The notes: generated from the sequence alone by a model not told the origin. Positions 10,205-21,897 are shown, counted from the stretch's first letter. The stretch is 64,000 nt of DNA from Candidatus Arsenophonus triatominarum (GCF_001640365.1 NZ_LWMI01000006.1:62001-126000); one strand, 5' to 3'. Numbers and translations: made by a program.

Positions 10205-10395
10205 CACGAGTTTCGCATAGGCATATAAAATTCCAGAAATGGCTTAAAAGCAATGGTTAATTTGCAAGTTACTAAAACGTATAAATTTGTTTAAATTACA
10301 ATAAGTTGCTTTTAATTTATAAGATTTTGTCTATTTATATATTATGCTGAATTAAACTTAAAAATAGAGCGTTTTTTATTGGTGCGAAACTCATG
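10205..10395 (+). mobile_element. MITE-A copy 3, hybrid junction between IS701-like DNA and nqrF
   Basis: A complete MITE-A whose left flank (ACATA) is IS701-like transposase sequence and whose right flank (TATGT) is nqrF, so the flanks do not form a target duplication. The terminal repeat has one change at the right (CTCATG). It marks the edge of a deletion that removed most of nqr. Confidence 0.9.
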
Positions 10396-11547
10396 TATGT
10401 TAGTAAACACAGGGGATGTAAAAATTGAAGTTAATGGTGACCCTGAAAAGAGTTTTGCTGCGCCAGCAGGTGACAAGCTATTAAATAGTTGTCCAATCAG
10501 GGAATTTTTGTTTCATCTGCCTGTGGTGGAGGTGGGTGGTTCTTGTGGCCAATGTCGGGTGACACTCAAGCATGGTGGCAGTGATATCCTGCCTACTGAA
10601 CTCGCCTATATTAATAAGCGTGAAGCTAGAGCTGGATGTCGTTTGGCTTGCCAAGTTAATGTAAAACAGGATCTGTAAATCGAATTACCTGAGGAAATTT
10701 TTGGTGTAAAAAATGGGAATGTGAAGTTATTTCGAATGAGAATAAAGCAACTTTCATTAAAGAATTAAAATTGAAGATTCCAGCAGGAGAAGTTGTCCCA
10801 TTTCGGGCGGGTGGCTTTATTCAGATCGAATGTCCTCCACATAAAGTTTCTTATGCTGATTTTGATGTACCTGATGAATATCGTGAAGATTGGGATAAAT
10901 TCAATTTATTTCGTTATGTTTCTGAAGTAAAACAGCAGACAGTAAGAGCTTATTCGATGGTAAATTATCCAGAAGAGCATGGGATTATCATGTTAAATGT
11001 CAGGATAGCAACACCTCCGCCGAAAGCTGCAGATTTACCTCCAGGTATTATGTCTTCATATATTTGGTCATTAAAACCAGGCAACAAAGTTACTATTTCT
11101 GGGTCATTTGGTGAATTTTTTGCTAAAGAAACCAAATGCGGAAATGATTTTTATTGGTGGTGGTGCGGGTATGGCACCAATGCGGTCACATATTTTTGAT
11201 CAATTAAAGCGTTTAAAATCTAAACGAAAAATCAGTTTTTGGTATGGGACTCGTTCAAAACGTGAATTATTTTATGTTGAAGATTTTGATCAATTAGCTG
11301 CTGATAATGAAAATTTTACCTGGCATGTTGCGCTATCAGATGGAATACCTGAAGATAACTCTGGCAAGGGTATACTTGCTTTATTCATAACGTTTTATAT
11401 GAAAACTATTTGAAAGATCATCCAGCGCCAGAGGATTGTGAGTTTTATATGTGTGGTCCTCCTGAGATGAACGCCGCAGTTATTAAGATGCTTAAAGATT
11501 TAGGTGTTGAAGATGAAAATATTTTATTAGATGATTTTGGTGGTTGA
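10396..11547 (+). pseudogene. nqrF: Na+-translocating NADH:quinone reductase subunit F, decayed
   Basis: NqrF carries the 2Fe-2S cluster, FAD and NADH site of Na+-NQR. Homology starts at [15 protein letters not shown], so the N-terminal membrane helix is gone. Lesions are spread through the gene: a pair of compensating frameshifts across the first cluster Cys region (10495-10550), TAA where QDLEIELPEE is expected (10676-10678), a lost A near 10710, a frame break near 11137 ([11 protein letters not shown] replaces [11 protein letters not shown]) and another near 11380. The tail [17 protein letters not shown] and LLDDFGG is recognisable. It cannot be functional. Confidence 0.93.
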
Positions 11548-11618
11548 TTGTTTCCGGTATTTTAACTTTTTGTATAATCATTGAGTTAATATGGACTTAA
11601 TATACTTAAAAAAATTTT

Positions 11619-12650
11619 ATGCTAAAAAATAAATTATTCAATTGGATTATTACCTTATCTACTATTTTCATGCTTTGTGGTTGTTTTGAGACAGAGCAAA
11701 AGAGTATTCAAGGGCAAACGATGGGAACTTACTATGTTGTTAAGTATGTCAGTGAATCATCTCATCCTTTTTGGGAAACATTGCGTGACGATATTGACAG
11801 CCGTTTAGAAGAAGTTAACAATCAAATGTCAACTTACCGCCTTAAATCTGAATTAAGCCAATTTAATCAATTTCAACATGTAAATACGCCATTTCCTGTT
11901 TCGTTAGGCATGATGACAGTGATTAAAGAAGCGATTCATATTAATAAATTAACCAATGGTGCGCTCGATATTACTATCGGACCATTAGTTAATTTATGGG
12001 GATTTGGCCCTGAAGGAAGGATAACCAAAGCACCACTGGAAGAGACGCTGCAGTTGCGCCGGCAATGGATTGGTATTGATAAACTTGCGATTAGTGGTAA
12101 TAGCCTGATAAAAAAAATACCTCAGCTCTATATAGATCTCTCAGCTATCGCTAAGGGTTACGGCGTTGATGTTATAGCAGAATATTTAGAGTCACAAAAT
12201 ATTGATAATTATATGGTCGATATTGGTGGTGAAGTCCGGACAAAAGGCCATAATGGTAAAGGTGTAGCGTGGCGTATTGCGATTGAAAAACCTTCGGATA
12301 AAGGGCTAGAACAGTCGGTACAAGAAATTATTGAGCCTGGAAATATGTCAGTTGCTACCTCTGGTGACTATCGTAATTATTTTGAACAAGATGGAGTTTA
12401 TTATTCACATACTATTGATCCGAAGACCGGTAGACCGATTATTCATAATTTGATTTCTATTACTGTTATCGCCCCGACTTGCATGATGGCAGATGGTTTA
12501 TCTACTGGCCTAAATGTGTTGGGGGCTGAAAAAGGAATGGAGTTAGCTGAACGTTTAAATTTACCGGTTTTCATGGTCGTTACGACTAATAAAGGTTTCG
12601 AAGAACGTTATAGTTCGGCATTTAAACCTTATTTAGTAAAAAAAATGTAG
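11619..12650 (+). CDS. apbE: FAD:protein FMN transferase (lipoprotein)
   Basis: ApbE attaches FMN covalently to threonine in targets such as NqrB, NqrC and RnfD/RnfG, at the periplasmic face. The 343-aa product has a lipoprotein signal (lipobox near LCGC, Cys22), GQTMGTYYVVKY, the FAD-binding LTNGALDITIGPLVNLWGFGP region, DLSAIAKGYGVD, MVDIGGEVRTKG and the C-terminal HTIDPKTGRPI motif. It is intact and sits just after nqrF, its usual place. Because nqrB and nqrC are deleted here, it must serve another substrate such as an Rnf complex elsewhere, or be newly redundant. The spacing of 71 bp to nqrF allows its own promoter. Confidence 0.96.
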   Translation: MLKNKLFNWIITLSTIFMLCGCFETEQKSIQGQTMGTYYVVKYVSESSHPFWETLRDDIDSRLEEVNNQMSTYRLKSELSQFNQFQHVNTPFPVSLGMMTVIKEAIHINKLTNGALDITIGPLVNLWGFGPEGRITKAPLEETLQLRRQWIGIDKLAISGNSLIKKIPQLYIDLSAIAKGYGVDVIAEYLESQNIDNYMVDIGGEVRTKGHNGKGVAWRIAIEKPSDKGLEQSVQEIIEPGNMSVATSGDYRNYFEQDGVYYSHTIDPKTGRPIIHNLISITVIAPTCMMADGLSTGLNVLGAEKGMELAERLNLPVFMVVTTNKGFEERYSSAFKPYLVKKM

Positions 12651-12660
12651 CGGAGTCATT

Positions 12661-12834
12661 ATGTTAAAAATATTTATCGCTACTTTGGTTTTCTTTCTGC
12701 TTGTTTTTATTGCTATGTCACTTGGGTATATTATTAAACGCAAGGAACTTCAAGGAAGTTGTGGTGGATTAAGTAATATTGGCATTGAAAAAGTTTGTGA
12801 TTGCCCGCAGCCATGTGAGCTTCGCAAGATGTAG
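12661..12834 (+). CDS. nqrM: Na+-NQR maturation protein NqrM, C-terminally short
   Basis: A 57-aa product starts 10 bp after apbE and follows a GGAG site. It has one N-terminal membrane helix (FIATLVFFLLVFIAMSLGYII) and the four conserved cysteines in GSCGG and VCDCPQPC; NqrM is thought to help insert the membrane iron centre of Na+-NQR. Related proteins continue about 15 residues further; here the frame stops after CELRKM, just before an IS481-type end at 12835. It has no partner complex in this locus. It may be functional in principle but is probably a relic. Confidence 0.8.
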   Translation: MLKIFIATLVFFLLVFIAMSLGYIIKRKELQGSCGGLSNIGIEKVCDCPQPCELRKM

Positions 12835-13398
12835 TAGTTCAGACTTAATCTGACGGTTACCGGTTATTTATACAGTACCTGTCAGGTTAAATTTGATTTA
12901 AATCTTTCTCTCTCCAAAGTTGTTTTCCATCGTGTTAAAGTTGCCATAGGAGTTCGACCGCAACACATTTTTCCTTGATGAGTGCGTTGGTTATTATATT
13001 CCGCTAACCATTTATCTAAATCAGCTTGTAATTCATCTAAAGCCCTATAGATTTTCTTACGAAAAGCCACCTGATAGAACTCTTGTCATACAGTTTTATG
13101 AAAGCGTTCACAAATCCCATTAGTTTGAGGTGAACGAGCTTTAGTTTTTGTATGATCAATATCATTGATAGCGAGATAAAGTTGATAATCGTGATGTTCA
13201 ACTTTACCACAATACTCACTGCCTCTGTCCGTCAGTATACGTAACACCGGTAACCCATGCTGGGAATAAAAAGGGAGAACCTTGTCATTTAATAAATCTG
13301 CCGCCGTTATCGCGCTTTTTGTTGTGTAAAGCTTACATGAGCGACTTTACTGTAAGTATCAATGTAAGTTTGTTGATAAACACGACCAACGCCTTTTA
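12835..13398 (-). mobile_element. IS481-family element, C-terminal part
   Basis: The left terminus TAGTTCAGACTTAATCTGAC is present. The minus strand reads GVGRVYQQTYIDTYSKVAHV, DRGSEYCG and ERFHKTV, then after a frameshift near 13075 FYQVAFRKKIY, WLAEYNNQRTHQGKM and CGRTPMATL. These are the catalytic core and C-terminus of an IS481 transposase. The N-terminal part is replaced by IS630 at 13399. The element end probably trimmed nqrM. Confidence 0.85.
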
Positions 13399-14279
13399 TA
13401 GCTAGGCGACTTAATTTTGATTACAAGGTGTGTTATGAGTTATACAATTGATTTTCGACGTAAAGTAATATCTGTAAGGAAAGCCGAAGGTTTAACAATT
13501 CGAGAAACTGCGAAACAATTCCGTATTGGAAAAGCGTCTTTAGTACGTTGGCTTAAACGACCAGAGCCAAAAAATTCAACGCCACGTAAGAGGAAGCTCG
13601 ATAAAAATGCTTTAGCAAAAGATGTGGAACAGTATCCAGATGCTTACCAAAAGGAACGGGCAGAGCGATTCGGTGTTTGTAAAAAGACTATTTGGCAATC
13701 CCTTAAAAAGCTGGGATTAACCTATAAAAAAAACTCTATTCCATCCAAAAACCAACGAAAGCGACAGGCTGGCACATCAGCAAAAAAGACAACAGTATGA
13801 AAAAAAAGATAAATCTGTTGTTTTTATTGATGAAAGTGGTTTTTCACATGACACTCCACGAACTCACGGCTATTCCCCAAAAGGTCACCGTTGTTTTGGC
13901 CTGAAAAACTGGGGTGCTAAGGGAAGAACAAATGTTATTGGCGCTTTATTGGGAACAACCCTGTTTGCTATCGGATTATTTGATTGCAATATTAATCGTG
14001 ATGTTTTTTATGTTTGGATCACAAAAATATTGCTCCCAGAACTTCCTGAAAATTCTGTTATTTTTATGGACAACGCTAGCTTTCACAAAGGTAAGAATAT
14101 TGAACAGGCAATTATAAACGCAGGACACCAGATAGAATATTTGCCTGTGTATTCACCAGATTTAAATCCTATAGAACATAAATGGTCTCAAGCTAAACGT
14201 AAAAAGATGGAAACAGGATGCACTATCGATGACCTGTTTTTAATACATATGCTGTAATCAAAATTAAGTCGCCTAGCTA
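13399..14279 (+). mobile_element. IS630-family element, copy 3 (hybrid flanks)
   Basis: A full 881-bp copy, with one base change giving PCLL rather than PFLL in an overlapping frame. TA is present on both sides, but the left flank is IS481 sequence and the right flank is IS5-type sequence. The copy therefore probably arose by recombination between two IS630 copies at different sites, not by a simple insertion. Confidence 0.93.
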
Positions 14280-14557
14280 TACACAAATCCCAAAAAAAGG
14301 AACTCGAAAAAGACCTTTATCGCCTGAACAAAAACAAGAAAATAAAATAATCTCGGGCATCCGTATTACGGTTGAACACGCCATCGCGGGTATCAAGCGC
14401 CTCGGTTGTATGACCCAAATTTTACGGAATCGTAGACCCTTTATTGATGATACCTTTTTACTCCTTAGTGCCGGTCTTTGGAATTTCCATCTCAGAACAG
14501 CCTAAAATTTACTTCAATCACCGAAATACCCTTATTTCACTATTAAGCAACACGCTT
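14280..14557 (+). mobile_element. IS5-family element, 3' fragment
   Basis: It corresponds to the last third of the IS5-type transposase (TQIPKKGTRKRPLSPEQKQ, VEHAIAGIKRLGCM, LSAGLWNFHLRTA) plus the terminal region ending AGCAACACGCTT. The upstream part is missing at the IS630 junction. Confidence 0.9.
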
Positions 14558-14972
14558 AAAGTCATCTTGCGTCATCGTTCTGTCATTGAAACGGTATTTG
14601 ATGAGTTCACGAGTTTCGCACCAATAAAAAAACGCTCTATTTTTAAGTTTAATTCAGCATAATATATAAATAGACAAAATCTTATAAATTAAAAGCAAAT
14701 TATTATAATTTAAACAAATTTATACGTTTTAGTAACTTGCAAATTAACCATTGCTTTTAAGCCATTTCTGGAATTTTATATGCCTGTGCGAAACTCGTGG
14801 AGTTAAAAAATCTTTGTCAGATAGAGCATACGCAGCACCTCTCTCCTGCTAACTTTGTAGTAAATTTATTAGCCGGCCTGGTTGCATATTGTTTAATTCC
14901 ATCTAAACCAAAGATACCTGTGGCAGGAACATATCTTCAAGCATAATTGATAATGCTTATCCCGAACTCATG
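14558..14972 (+). mobile_element. IS982-type transposase C-terminal fragment, split by a MITE
   Basis: When MITE-A copy 4 and one GAGTT are removed, the frame reads RHRSVIETVFDELKNL then [19 protein letters not shown] and [13 protein letters not shown] to a stop near 14943. RxxIExxFxxLK followed by IEHTxHxSP resembles the C-terminus of IS982 transposases. The following CTTATCCCGAACTCA is probably the element terminus and recurs at 50671. It ends at the djlA stop codon. Confidence 0.65.
14608..14799 (-). mobile_element. MITE-A copy 4
   Basis: A 192-bp copy in the opposite orientation to copy 1, flanked by the perfect 5-bp duplication GAGTT (14603-14607 and 14800-14804) in the IS982-type fragment. 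Confidence 0.95.
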
Positions 14973-15791
14973 TTATTTAAGGTGACGCTCTTTTTTAATT
15001 AAATCATAAGCTAATTGAATGGATTGTGCTTTTTGTTTGGCAATTTCTATCATTTCTGGTGGTAATCCTTTAGCAACCAATTTATCTGGATGATGTTCAG
15101 CCATTAATTTACGATAAGCACGTTTAATTTTGGTTTGTTCATCATCAGGTTGCACACCTAATACCTTACAAGCATCCGCTAATGTTGGTCCTTGAGCAGT
15201 ATGTCGATAGCGATTGGAACCATAAGAATAGTTACTACTATGCTCAAATCGTCGACCGCCTTCCATCATATGTAAGAATTGTTCAAACTGATTATGTGAA
15301 ATGCCTAACTCTTCAGCAATAATAAACAGTACTTTTCGCTCATTTGGATGTAAAGCGCCATCGGCAAAAGCAGCTTGTATTTGAATTTCCAGAAACATCT
15401 GGATAAGGTCAAATCGACCGAAACAAGCGCGGCGTAATTTTTTCAGCGTTTGTCTTAGAGGAAAATTTTGTTCCTTACCTTCTCTAAATGCATTTTGTGC
15501 TGAAATTCTGGCATCACCATGCAACTGCATTCTGTCCATCAGGTTTGTTGCTAGTTGAATATCAACTTCAGTGACTCGGCCTTTTGCTTTCGTTAAATGG
15601 CCTAAAATCTGAAATGTGCTGACGAAAAAAAGTGCCTGATGGCTCTGTTTAGCGCCTGTTTTCTCTAAATTTTGCTGTTCTGATGCTTTATCATATGCAT
15701 GACCGATAATGAAACCGATGATAACACCCCAAATATAAGTGCCAGACATGATCCCCAACATAACACCAATAATTTTTCCCCAATACCGCAT
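14973..15791 (-). CDS. djlA: membrane-anchored DnaJ-like co-chaperone DjlA
   Basis: DjlA stimulates DnaK from the inner membrane and is linked to envelope-stress signalling in E. coli. The 272-aa protein has one N-terminal membrane segment rich in glycine ([28 protein letters not shown]), a central TerB-like helical domain, and a C-terminal J domain with the essential HPD ([12 protein letters not shown]). The length matches the family. The stop codon lies right next to IS982-type debris, but the C-terminus [10 protein letters not shown] is normal. It is divergent from lptD, as in E. coli. Confidence 0.96.
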   Translation of the reverse strand: MRYWGKIIGVMLGIMSGTYIWGVIIGFIIGHAYDKASEQQNLEKTGAKQSHQALFFVSTFQILGHLTKAKGRVTEVDIQLATNLMDRMQLHGDARISAQNAFREGKEQNFPLRQTLKKLRRACFGRFDLIQMFLEIQIQAAFADGALHPNERKVLFIIAEELGISHNQFEQFLHMMEGGRRFEHSSNYSYGSNRYRHTAQGPTLADACKVLGVQPDDEQTKIKRAYRKLMAEHHPDKLVAKGLPPEMIEIAKQKAQSIQLAYDLIKKERHLK

Positions 15792-15961
15792 AAACTTCTC
15801 AATTCCCCAATGCCCTGAGTATAATTTTGCATTATCATACTACTCTGTGCCTAATAACCTGAATATATAGTTGATGGTTTTATACAGACAAGAGCCGTTA
15901 AGTACGTTAATTGTTGAACTTTTGCCTACACGATAATATCGATGAAGGAACTACATACAGA

Positions 15962-18307
15962 ATGATGAAAAAAAGTCACCCGACACTACTTGCTACCATG
16001 ATTTGGATAGCTGTTCATAGCCAACAGGCCCATACTGATCTAACAGAACAATGCATGCTAGGGGTACCGGTATATACTAAACCCATCGTGAAAGGTAATC
16101 CCAATGATCTACCCATCCATATCACCGCAGAAGATGTGGCTGGTGAATATCCCCATTTCATCGAGTATAAAGGTAATGTAGATATTCAACAAGGTAACCA
16201 GACTCTCACCGCCGATGAAGTTAAATTGACCCAAACGGAGACAACAAGTAAAAACCCATTGCGTACGGTAGTAGCAACAGGAAATGTACATTATGATGAT
16301 CCACAAATCATCCTAAAAGGGCCAAAGGCATGGTCAAATCTTAGTAATAAAGATACCGATGTCGAAAAAGGTGACTATTTGATGGTCGGGCGTCAGGGTC
16401 GCGGCTACGCAAATAAAATGAAATTGCGCGGTGAAAATCGCTACACCATTTTAGAAAAAGGCATGTTTACTGCCTGCCTTCCAGGTAATGATAGCTGGAG
16501 CGTTGTTGGCTCAGAAGTTATTTTAGATCGCCAAGAACAAGTTGCCGAAATATGGAATGCACGTTTTCGCATTGCTAATGTGCCTGTTTTTTATAGCCCT
16601 TATTTACAATTACCGATTGGCAATAAACGTCGATCCGGTTTTCTACTACCGAATGGTAGTTATTCTAAAGGTTCAGGCTTAGACTTCGCGCTACCCTTTT
16701 ACTGGAATATCGCGCCTAACTACGATGCAACCATTACACCACAATTTATGACCTTTCGTGGCGTAAAACTGAATAACGAGTTTCGTTATCTGACGATTGC
16801 TGGAGCCGGTACCGTTGCCGTTGATTGGCTAAAACACGACCGCAGTTATATTAAAGATAAAAATAGTGGCAAGTATCCCGCTCGTGATATTGATGATCGC
16901 TGGCTTCTATATTGGGGTCATTCGGGCGTACTCAATCAAGTATGGCGTTTTAATATCGATTATACCAAAGTCAGTGATCCAAAATATTTCACTGATTTTA
17001 CCTCTAAATACGGTAATAGTACTGACGGCTATGTTACTCAGAAATTAAATGTCGGTTATGCACAACCTAACTGGAATGCAACCTTAACTCATAAACAGTT
17101 TCAGGTTTTTGTCGATTCACCGAATAGTAAAGTTTACAAAACTGAACCGCAATTAGACCTAAATTTTTATAAATATGATCTAGGGCCATTTGATCTGAAA
17201 ACGTATGCCCAAGCAGCGCGTATTACCAGTGTTGGGGCCAATAATCCTGATGCCACTCGGTTACATATCGAGCCAGAATTGAACCTGCCATTAGCAAATG
17301 ATTGGGCCAGTATTAACAATACTGTAAGGGTAATGGCAACTTATTATGATCAGGATATCCCTGACAAGCTGGCTAATGGCACGTTAAAAAAACATGTTAC
17401 TCGCGTCTTACCGTCAGTAACTTCTGATGCGAAACTGGTTTTCGAACGTGACCTGCTGACAAATAGCAATTATGTGCAAACGTTAGAACCCCGGGTGCAA
17501 TATCTTTATGTGCCTTATCGCGACCAAAGTGATATTAATAATTATGATTCCTCCTTACTACAGGCTGACTATAACGGTTTATTTCGTAACCGCATTTATA
17601 GCGGCCTAGATCGTATCACTTCAGCTAACCAATTGACGACCGGTATCACTACACGTATTTATGATGAAGAATTAACTGAACGTTTTAATTTTTCTGTCGG
17701 ACAAATATACTATTTTGAGCGGCCCAGAACTGAAGATTCCGATTTACCGATTGAAGATAAAAGTAATACCGGTTCATTACTATGGGCCGGTGATGCTTAT
17801 TTACGTTTAACGGATAACTGGGGACTACGCGGTGGGCTCCAGTATGATAGACGGCTGGGTGATATTACGATGAGGAATGTTGTGACCGAATATCGCCTGG
17901 ATTCAGATCGTTTAATTCAGCTAAATTACCGCTTTGTCGATCGCGATTATATTCAAGCAACTCTCAAAGACGCCGCACCAGCCTTTCAAAAAGGAATTTC
18001 TCAAATGGGGTTGGTAGTGAGTTGGCCTTTAGGTGATCGCTGGGGCTTTGTTGGCTCATACTATCATGATCTAAAAGAAAACCAACCCGCCAGTCGATTA
18101 ATCGGTTTACAATATAGTACGTGCTGCTGGTCAATTAATATGGGCTATGAGCGTAAAATCGTCGGCTGGCAACAACAAAACTTCAGTAGTGACTATGATA
18201 ATCGCTGGTCAATCAATGTGGAACTAAGAGGCCTAAATAATAATCATAATTTGGGAAGTCAAGATATGCTTGCTAGTGGTATTTTACCTTATCAACGAGC
18301 CTTCTAA
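15962..18307 (+). CDS. lptD: LPS-assembly outer-membrane protein LptD
   Basis: LptD forms, with LptE, the outer-membrane gate that places LPS on the cell surface. The start at 15962 gives a signal peptide ([20 protein letters not shown]) like that of E. coli; an upstream ATG would add 17 residues before it. Mature features: an N-terminal jellyroll domain ([20 protein letters not shown]) and a C-terminal 26-strand barrel ending near ILPYQRAF. The four cysteines of the disulfide switch are kept (EQCMLG, TACLPG, STCCWS). The length of 781 aa fits the family. It is the first gene of the lptD-surA-pdxA-rsmA-apaG-apaH cluster. Confidence 0.97.
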   Translation: MMKKSHPTLLATMIWIAVHSQQAHTDLTEQCMLGVPVYTKPIVKGNPNDLPIHITAEDVAGEYPHFIEYKGNVDIQQGNQTLTADEVKLTQTETTSKNPLRTVVATGNVHYDDPQIILKGPKAWSNLSNKDTDVEKGDYLMVGRQGRGYANKMKLRGENRYTILEKGMFTACLPGNDSWSVVGSEVILDRQEQVAEIWNARFRIANVPVFYSPYLQLPIGNKRRSGFLLPNGSYSKGSGLDFALPFYWNIAPNYDATITPQFMTFRGVKLNNEFRYLTIAGAGTVAVDWLKHDRSYIKDKNSGKYPARDIDDRWLLYWGHSGVLNQVWRFNIDYTKVSDPKYFTDFTSKYGNSTDGYVTQKLNVGYAQPNWNATLTHKQFQVFVDSPNSKVYKTEPQLDLNFYKYDLGPFDLKTYAQAARITSVGANNPDATRLHIEPELNLPLANDWASINNTVRVMATYYDQDIPDKLANGTLKKHVTRVLPSVTSDAKLVFERDLLTNSNYVQTLEPRVQYLYVPYRDQSDINNYDSSLLQADYNGLFRNRIYSGLDRITSANQLTTGITTRIYDEELTERFNFSVGQIYYFERPRTEDSDLPIEDKSNTGSLLWAGDAYLRLTDNWGLRGGLQYDRRLGDITMRNVVTEYRLDSDRLIQLNYRFVDRDYIQATLKDAAPAFQKGISQMGLVVSWPLGDRWGFVGSYYHDLKENQPASRLIGLQYSTCCWSINMGYERKIVGWQQQNFSSDYDNRWSINVELRGLNNNHNLGSQDMLASGILPYQRAF

Positions 18308-18390
18308 TAAAATTGATATTTTCATCTATCAAATAGAAGAAACCTGAAATAGGATCAAACCTTAATATAATCGAACAAAATGAGAATTTT

Positions 18391-19692
18391 ATGAATTATT
18401 GGAGAAAACTGATTATTAGCTTGTTGTTCACAGTCAGCACTACCACACTGGCCGCGCCACAACCATTGGATAAAGTGACTGCTATTGTTAATGATGGAGT
18501 TGTGCTACAAAGTGACGTAGATAATATGCTAGATATAGTAAGAATAAACGCCAGAAATGCAGGACAACAAATTCCCGATGAAAATGCATTACGTCACCAA
18601 ATATTAGAACGCTTGATCATTGACAAAATTATTATGCAAATAGCCGAAAAAATGCAGATCCAGATCCCTGATCAAGCAATAGATGCTACTATCGCCAATA
18701 TTGCAGCCCAAAATAGATTAACGGTTGGCCAACTACAGCAACGATTGTCAATGGATGGTATCAATTTACAAAGTTACCGCAGCGATGTTCGTAGAGAAAT
18801 GATGATCGCAGAAGTACGTAATAATGAGGTTCGTCGACGGATAACCGTCCTGCCGCAAGAAGTAGACTCACTGGCTGCCCAACTTAATTCACAAGCTGGC
18901 CAAGATGCTAATGTTAACTTAAGCCATATTTTGATCCCATTACCAGAAAATCCAACTAATGAACAAAGTCAATCAGCGATGGCTACAGTAAATAAAATTA
19001 TCGCCCAATTAAAGCAAGGCGCTGATTTTGGTAAGCTGGCCATTACTTACTCTGTCGATCCTAATGCTTTAAAAGGCGGGCAAATGGGCTGGAGTAAAGT
19101 TGAAGAATTGCCAACCGTTTTTGCTCAACGAATTCAGCAAGCTAAAAAAGGTGATATCATTGGACCTATACGTTCTAGTGTCGGCTTTCATATCTTAAAA
19201 CTTAATGATATACAAAGTGGCAATATGCCAATTTCGGTTACCGAAGTGAAAGCTCGCCATATACTTATTAAGCTCTCACCTATTATGAATAGCGAACAGG
19301 CATATGCAAAAATACAACAAATTGCACAGCAAATTAAAACGGGTCAAATAACCTTTGCCGAAGCAGCTAAAAAATACTCACAAGATCCTGGCTCTGCATT
19401 ACGTGGTGGTGAACTTGGCTGGAATATGCCCAATGTTTATGATCCAGCATTTCGTGATGATTTAATGCGTTTAAATAAAGGTGAAACAAGTCAACCAATC
19501 CAGTCCTCTTTTGGCTGGCATCTTATTCAGCTGGAAGATACTCGCCAAGTTGATAAAACCGATGTAGCCCAGAAAGATCATGCCTATCGTCTATTATTTA
19601 ATCGTAAATTTAACGAAGAAGCGCAAATTTGGATGCAAGAACTACGCGCATCTGCCTATGTAAAAATTCTTAATGATAGCGATGCACAGTAA
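18391..19692 (+). CDS. surA: periplasmic chaperone and peptidyl-prolyl isomerase SurA
   Basis: SurA escorts outer-membrane proteins, LptD included, through the periplasm. The 433-aa product has a signal peptide ([14 protein letters not shown]), the N-terminal chaperone domain ([19 protein letters not shown]), two parvulin domains (about residues 175-275 and 285-385; [14 protein letters not shown] and [15 protein letters not shown]) and a C-terminal helix. It lies 83 bp after lptD and overlaps the start of pdxA by 20 bp. Confidence 0.97.
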   Translation: MNYWRKLIISLLFTVSTTTLAAPQPLDKVTAIVNDGVVLQSDVDNMLDIVRINARNAGQQIPDENALRHQILERLIIDKIIMQIAEKMQIQIPDQAIDATIANIAAQNRLTVGQLQQRLSMDGINLQSYRSDVRREMMIAEVRNNEVRRRITVLPQEVDSLAAQLNSQAGQDANVNLSHILIPLPENPTNEQSQSAMATVNKIIAQLKQGADFGKLAITYSVDPNALKGGQMGWSKVEELPTVFAQRIQQAKKGDIIGPIRSSVGFHILKLNDIQSGNMPISVTEVKARHILIKLSPIMNSEQAYAKIQQIAQQIKTGQITFAEAAKKYSQDPGSALRGGELGWNMPNVYDPAFRDDLMRLNKGETSQPIQSSFGWHLIQLEDTRQVDKTDVAQKDHAYRLLFNRKFNEEAQIWMQELRASAYVKILNDSDAQ

Positions 19693-20692
19693 TCTTTATG
19701 AAAAAAAAACTAATACTATCGTTCTCACTCCCGGTGAACCGGCCGGGGTAGGTCCTGATCTTTTGATCCAACTCGCTCAACAAAATTGGCCGGTTAGATT
19801 AGTTGTTTGTGCTGATCCAGACTTACTAATAAGCCGAGCGGATCAACTCGGCTTAAAATTAGAATTAACTATTTATTCGCCAGGAACTTCGAATAACAAC
19901 CAAGCTGCCAAAACATTGACCGTGTTACCGATAAAATTACCTGCACCGGTCAAAGCAGGCCAACTTAATAAACGAAATAGCACTTATGTAATAGAAACAC
20001 TTAGCCGCGCCTGCGATGGCTGTATGACTGGTGAATTTTCAGCATTAGTTACCGGCCCTGTTCATAAAGGAATTATCAATGATGCAGGTATTCCCTTTAC
20101 CGGGCATACTGAATTTTTTGCTGACAGAAGTAAAACAAAAAAAGTCGTCATGATGTTAGCGACAAAAACATTGCGCGTTGCGCTAGCAACAACCCATTTA
20201 CCTATCAAACAGGTTCCCGATGCAATTACTTTTCAAAGCCTACAAGAAGTTATTTATATTTTAAATGAAGAATTAAAATCTAAATTTGGCATTAAAACAC
20301 CCGCCACTTATATCTGTGGATTAAATCCTCATGCCGGCGAAGGCGGACATATGGGACATGAGGAAATCGATACTATCATCCCAGTTATCGAGAAATTGCG
20401 TCATGAAGGTTTGCAGCTTTATGGTCCTTTCCCTGCGGATACACTATTCCAACCCAAATATCTGAACCGAGCTGATGTGATTTTAACTATGTATCACGAT
20501 CAAGGTCTGCCTGTGCTAAAATATCAAGGTTTTGGCCACGCGGTAAACATTACTTTAGGCTTACCCTTTATTCGTACATCGGTTGACCATGGTACAGCGA
20601 TCGAGCTAGCAGGAAGTGGGCAAGCAGATGTTAACAGTTTTATAACCGCCTTAAAATTAGCTATTAGCATGATACAAAATAACAATGAATAA
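19673..20692 (+). CDS. pdxA: 4-hydroxythreonine-4-phosphate dehydrogenase
   Basis: PdxA oxidises 4-phosphohydroxy-L-threonine in the DXP-dependent pathway to pyridoxal 5'-phosphate. Motifs: [46 protein letters not shown] and [16 protein letters not shown], which hold the metal-binding histidines. It starts inside surA (overlap 20 bp, or 11 bp if the ATG at 19682 is used) and overlaps rsmA by 8 bp, so translation is probably coupled. It is 339 aa, slightly longer than E. coli at the N-terminus. Confidence 0.97.
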   Translation: MIAMHSNLYEKKTNTIVLTPGEPAGVGPDLLIQLAQQNWPVRLVVCADPDLLISRADQLGLKLELTIYSPGTSNNNQAAKTLTVLPIKLPAPVKAGQLNKRNSTYVIETLSRACDGCMTGEFSALVTGPVHKGIINDAGIPFTGHTEFFADRSKTKKVVMMLATKTLRVALATTHLPIKQVPDAITFQSLQEVIYILNEELKSKFGIKTPATYICGLNPHAGEGGHMGHEEIDTIIPVIEKLRHEGLQLYGPFPADTLFQPKYLNRADVILTMYHDQGLPVLKYQGFGHAVNITLGLPFIRTSVDHGTAIELAGSGQADVNSFITALKLAISMIQNNNE

Positions 20693-21494
20693 ACGAATCC
20701 ATCAAGGGCACTTTGCCCGTAAGCGCTTTGGGCAAAATTTTTTAACTGACCCATTTATTATTGACAATATGATTACTGCTTTTAACCCAAAGCCTGATCA
20801 AGCTATTGTTGAAATTGGTCCTGGTTTAGGCGCCCTAACATTACCTATTAGTGCACTTATAGAGAATATGACGGTAATCGAGTTAGATCGTGATCTTGCC
20901 GCCCGTTTAGCTGCACACCCTGCGCTGAGTGCTAAACTAACAATTATACCAAACGATGCAATGACGATTGATTTTGGCGCAATAGCGAAAGAAAAAGGTC
21001 AACCCCTTAGAGTGTTCGGTAATCTTCCTTACAATATTTCAACTCCGCTAATGTTCCATCTTTTTACATATACTAATGCTATTGCTGACATGAATTTTAT
21101 GCTACAAAAAGAGGTTGTAAATCGCTTAGTCGCAGGACCAAATACTAAAGCATATGGTCGCCTTAGCGTTATGGCGCAATATTATTGTCAGATAATCCCT
21201 ATCTTAGCAGTACCTCCGTCGGCTTTTACACCTGCGCCAAAAGTGGATTCAGCTGTCGTGCATTTAATTCCTCATCAACGAAACCCTTACCCTATTTGTG
21301 ATGTCAAATTATTAAGTCGTATTACTACACAGGCATTTAATCAACGACGTAAAACTATTCGTAATAGTTTAAGTGATTTATTTAGCGTGCAAGATTTTGA
21401 GCAATTAGGTATTGATCCAAATTGTCGCGCTGAAAATATTTCAGTAGAAAATTATTGCAAGTTAGCCAGCAAATTGGCTAAAACCACTCGCTAA
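20685..21494 (+). CDS. rsmA: 16S rRNA dimethyladenosine transferase RsmA (KsgA)
   Basis: RsmA dimethylates A1518 and A1519 of 16S rRNA, a late step of 30S maturation. The 269-aa protein has FGQNFLTD, the SAM-binding [11 protein letters not shown], the acidic [10 protein letters not shown] and the catalytic NLPYNIS. It overlaps pdxA by 8 bp and lies just before apaG, as in E. coli. Confidence 0.97.
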   Translation: MNKRIHQGHFARKRFGQNFLTDPFIIDNMITAFNPKPDQAIVEIGPGLGALTLPISALIENMTVIELDRDLAARLAAHPALSAKLTIIPNDAMTIDFGAIAKEKGQPLRVFGNLPYNISTPLMFHLFTYTNAIADMNFMLQKEVVNRLVAGPNTKAYGRLSVMAQYYCQIIPILAVPPSAFTPAPKVDSAVVHLIPHQRNPYPICDVKLLSRITTQAFNQRRKTIRNSLSDLFSVQDFEQLGIDPNCRAENISVENYCKLASKLAKTTR

Positions 21495-21517
21495 TAGTGA
21501 TAAACTTTGGGGGCACT

Positions 21518-21895
21518 ATGCTAAATGAACCTAACATCTGTATACAAGTTCAAAGTGTCTATATTGAAAATCAATCTTTACCGGAAGAAGCCAGATTTGT
21601 TTTTGCCTATACGGTTTCTATTCGCAATCTTGGCCGCACGCCGGTACAGCTAATAAGTCGCTATTGGTTAATTACCAATAGTGATGGTAAACGTACCGAA
21701 GTACAAGGACAGGGCGTCGTAGGAGAGCAACCTATCATTCAACCAAGTGCCGAATTTCGTTATACCAGTGGCGCTATTATAGAAACGCCAATGGGAACCA
21801 TGGAGGGCCATTATGTGATGTTAGATAATGATGGTAAAAATTTTTATGTTGATATCCCAGTCTTTCGTCTTGCTATCCCAACAGTTATAAACTAA
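21518..21895 (+). CDS. apaG: ApaG protein
   Basis: ApaG is a small beta-sandwich protein (DUF525) usually found next to apaH; its role is unclear, though divalent-cation and stress phenotypes have been linked to it. I chose the ATG at 21518, after GGGGGC, giving 125 aa starting [13 protein letters not shown]; an upstream ATG at 21497 adds 7 residues. Conserved stretches are [27 protein letters not shown] and [15 protein letters not shown]. Confidence 0.94.
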   Translation: MLNEPNICIQVQSVYIENQSLPEEARFVFAYTVSIRNLGRTPVQLISRYWLITNSDGKRTEVQGQGVVGEQPIIQPSAEFRYTSGAIIETPMGTMEGHYVMLDNDGKNFYVDIPVFRLAIPTVIN

Positions 21896-21897
21896 TT

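Noticed and set aside
14444..14662. ORF of 72 aa across the IS5-type end, IS982 fragment and MITE
   Set aside because: It is a chance open frame over three joined elements.
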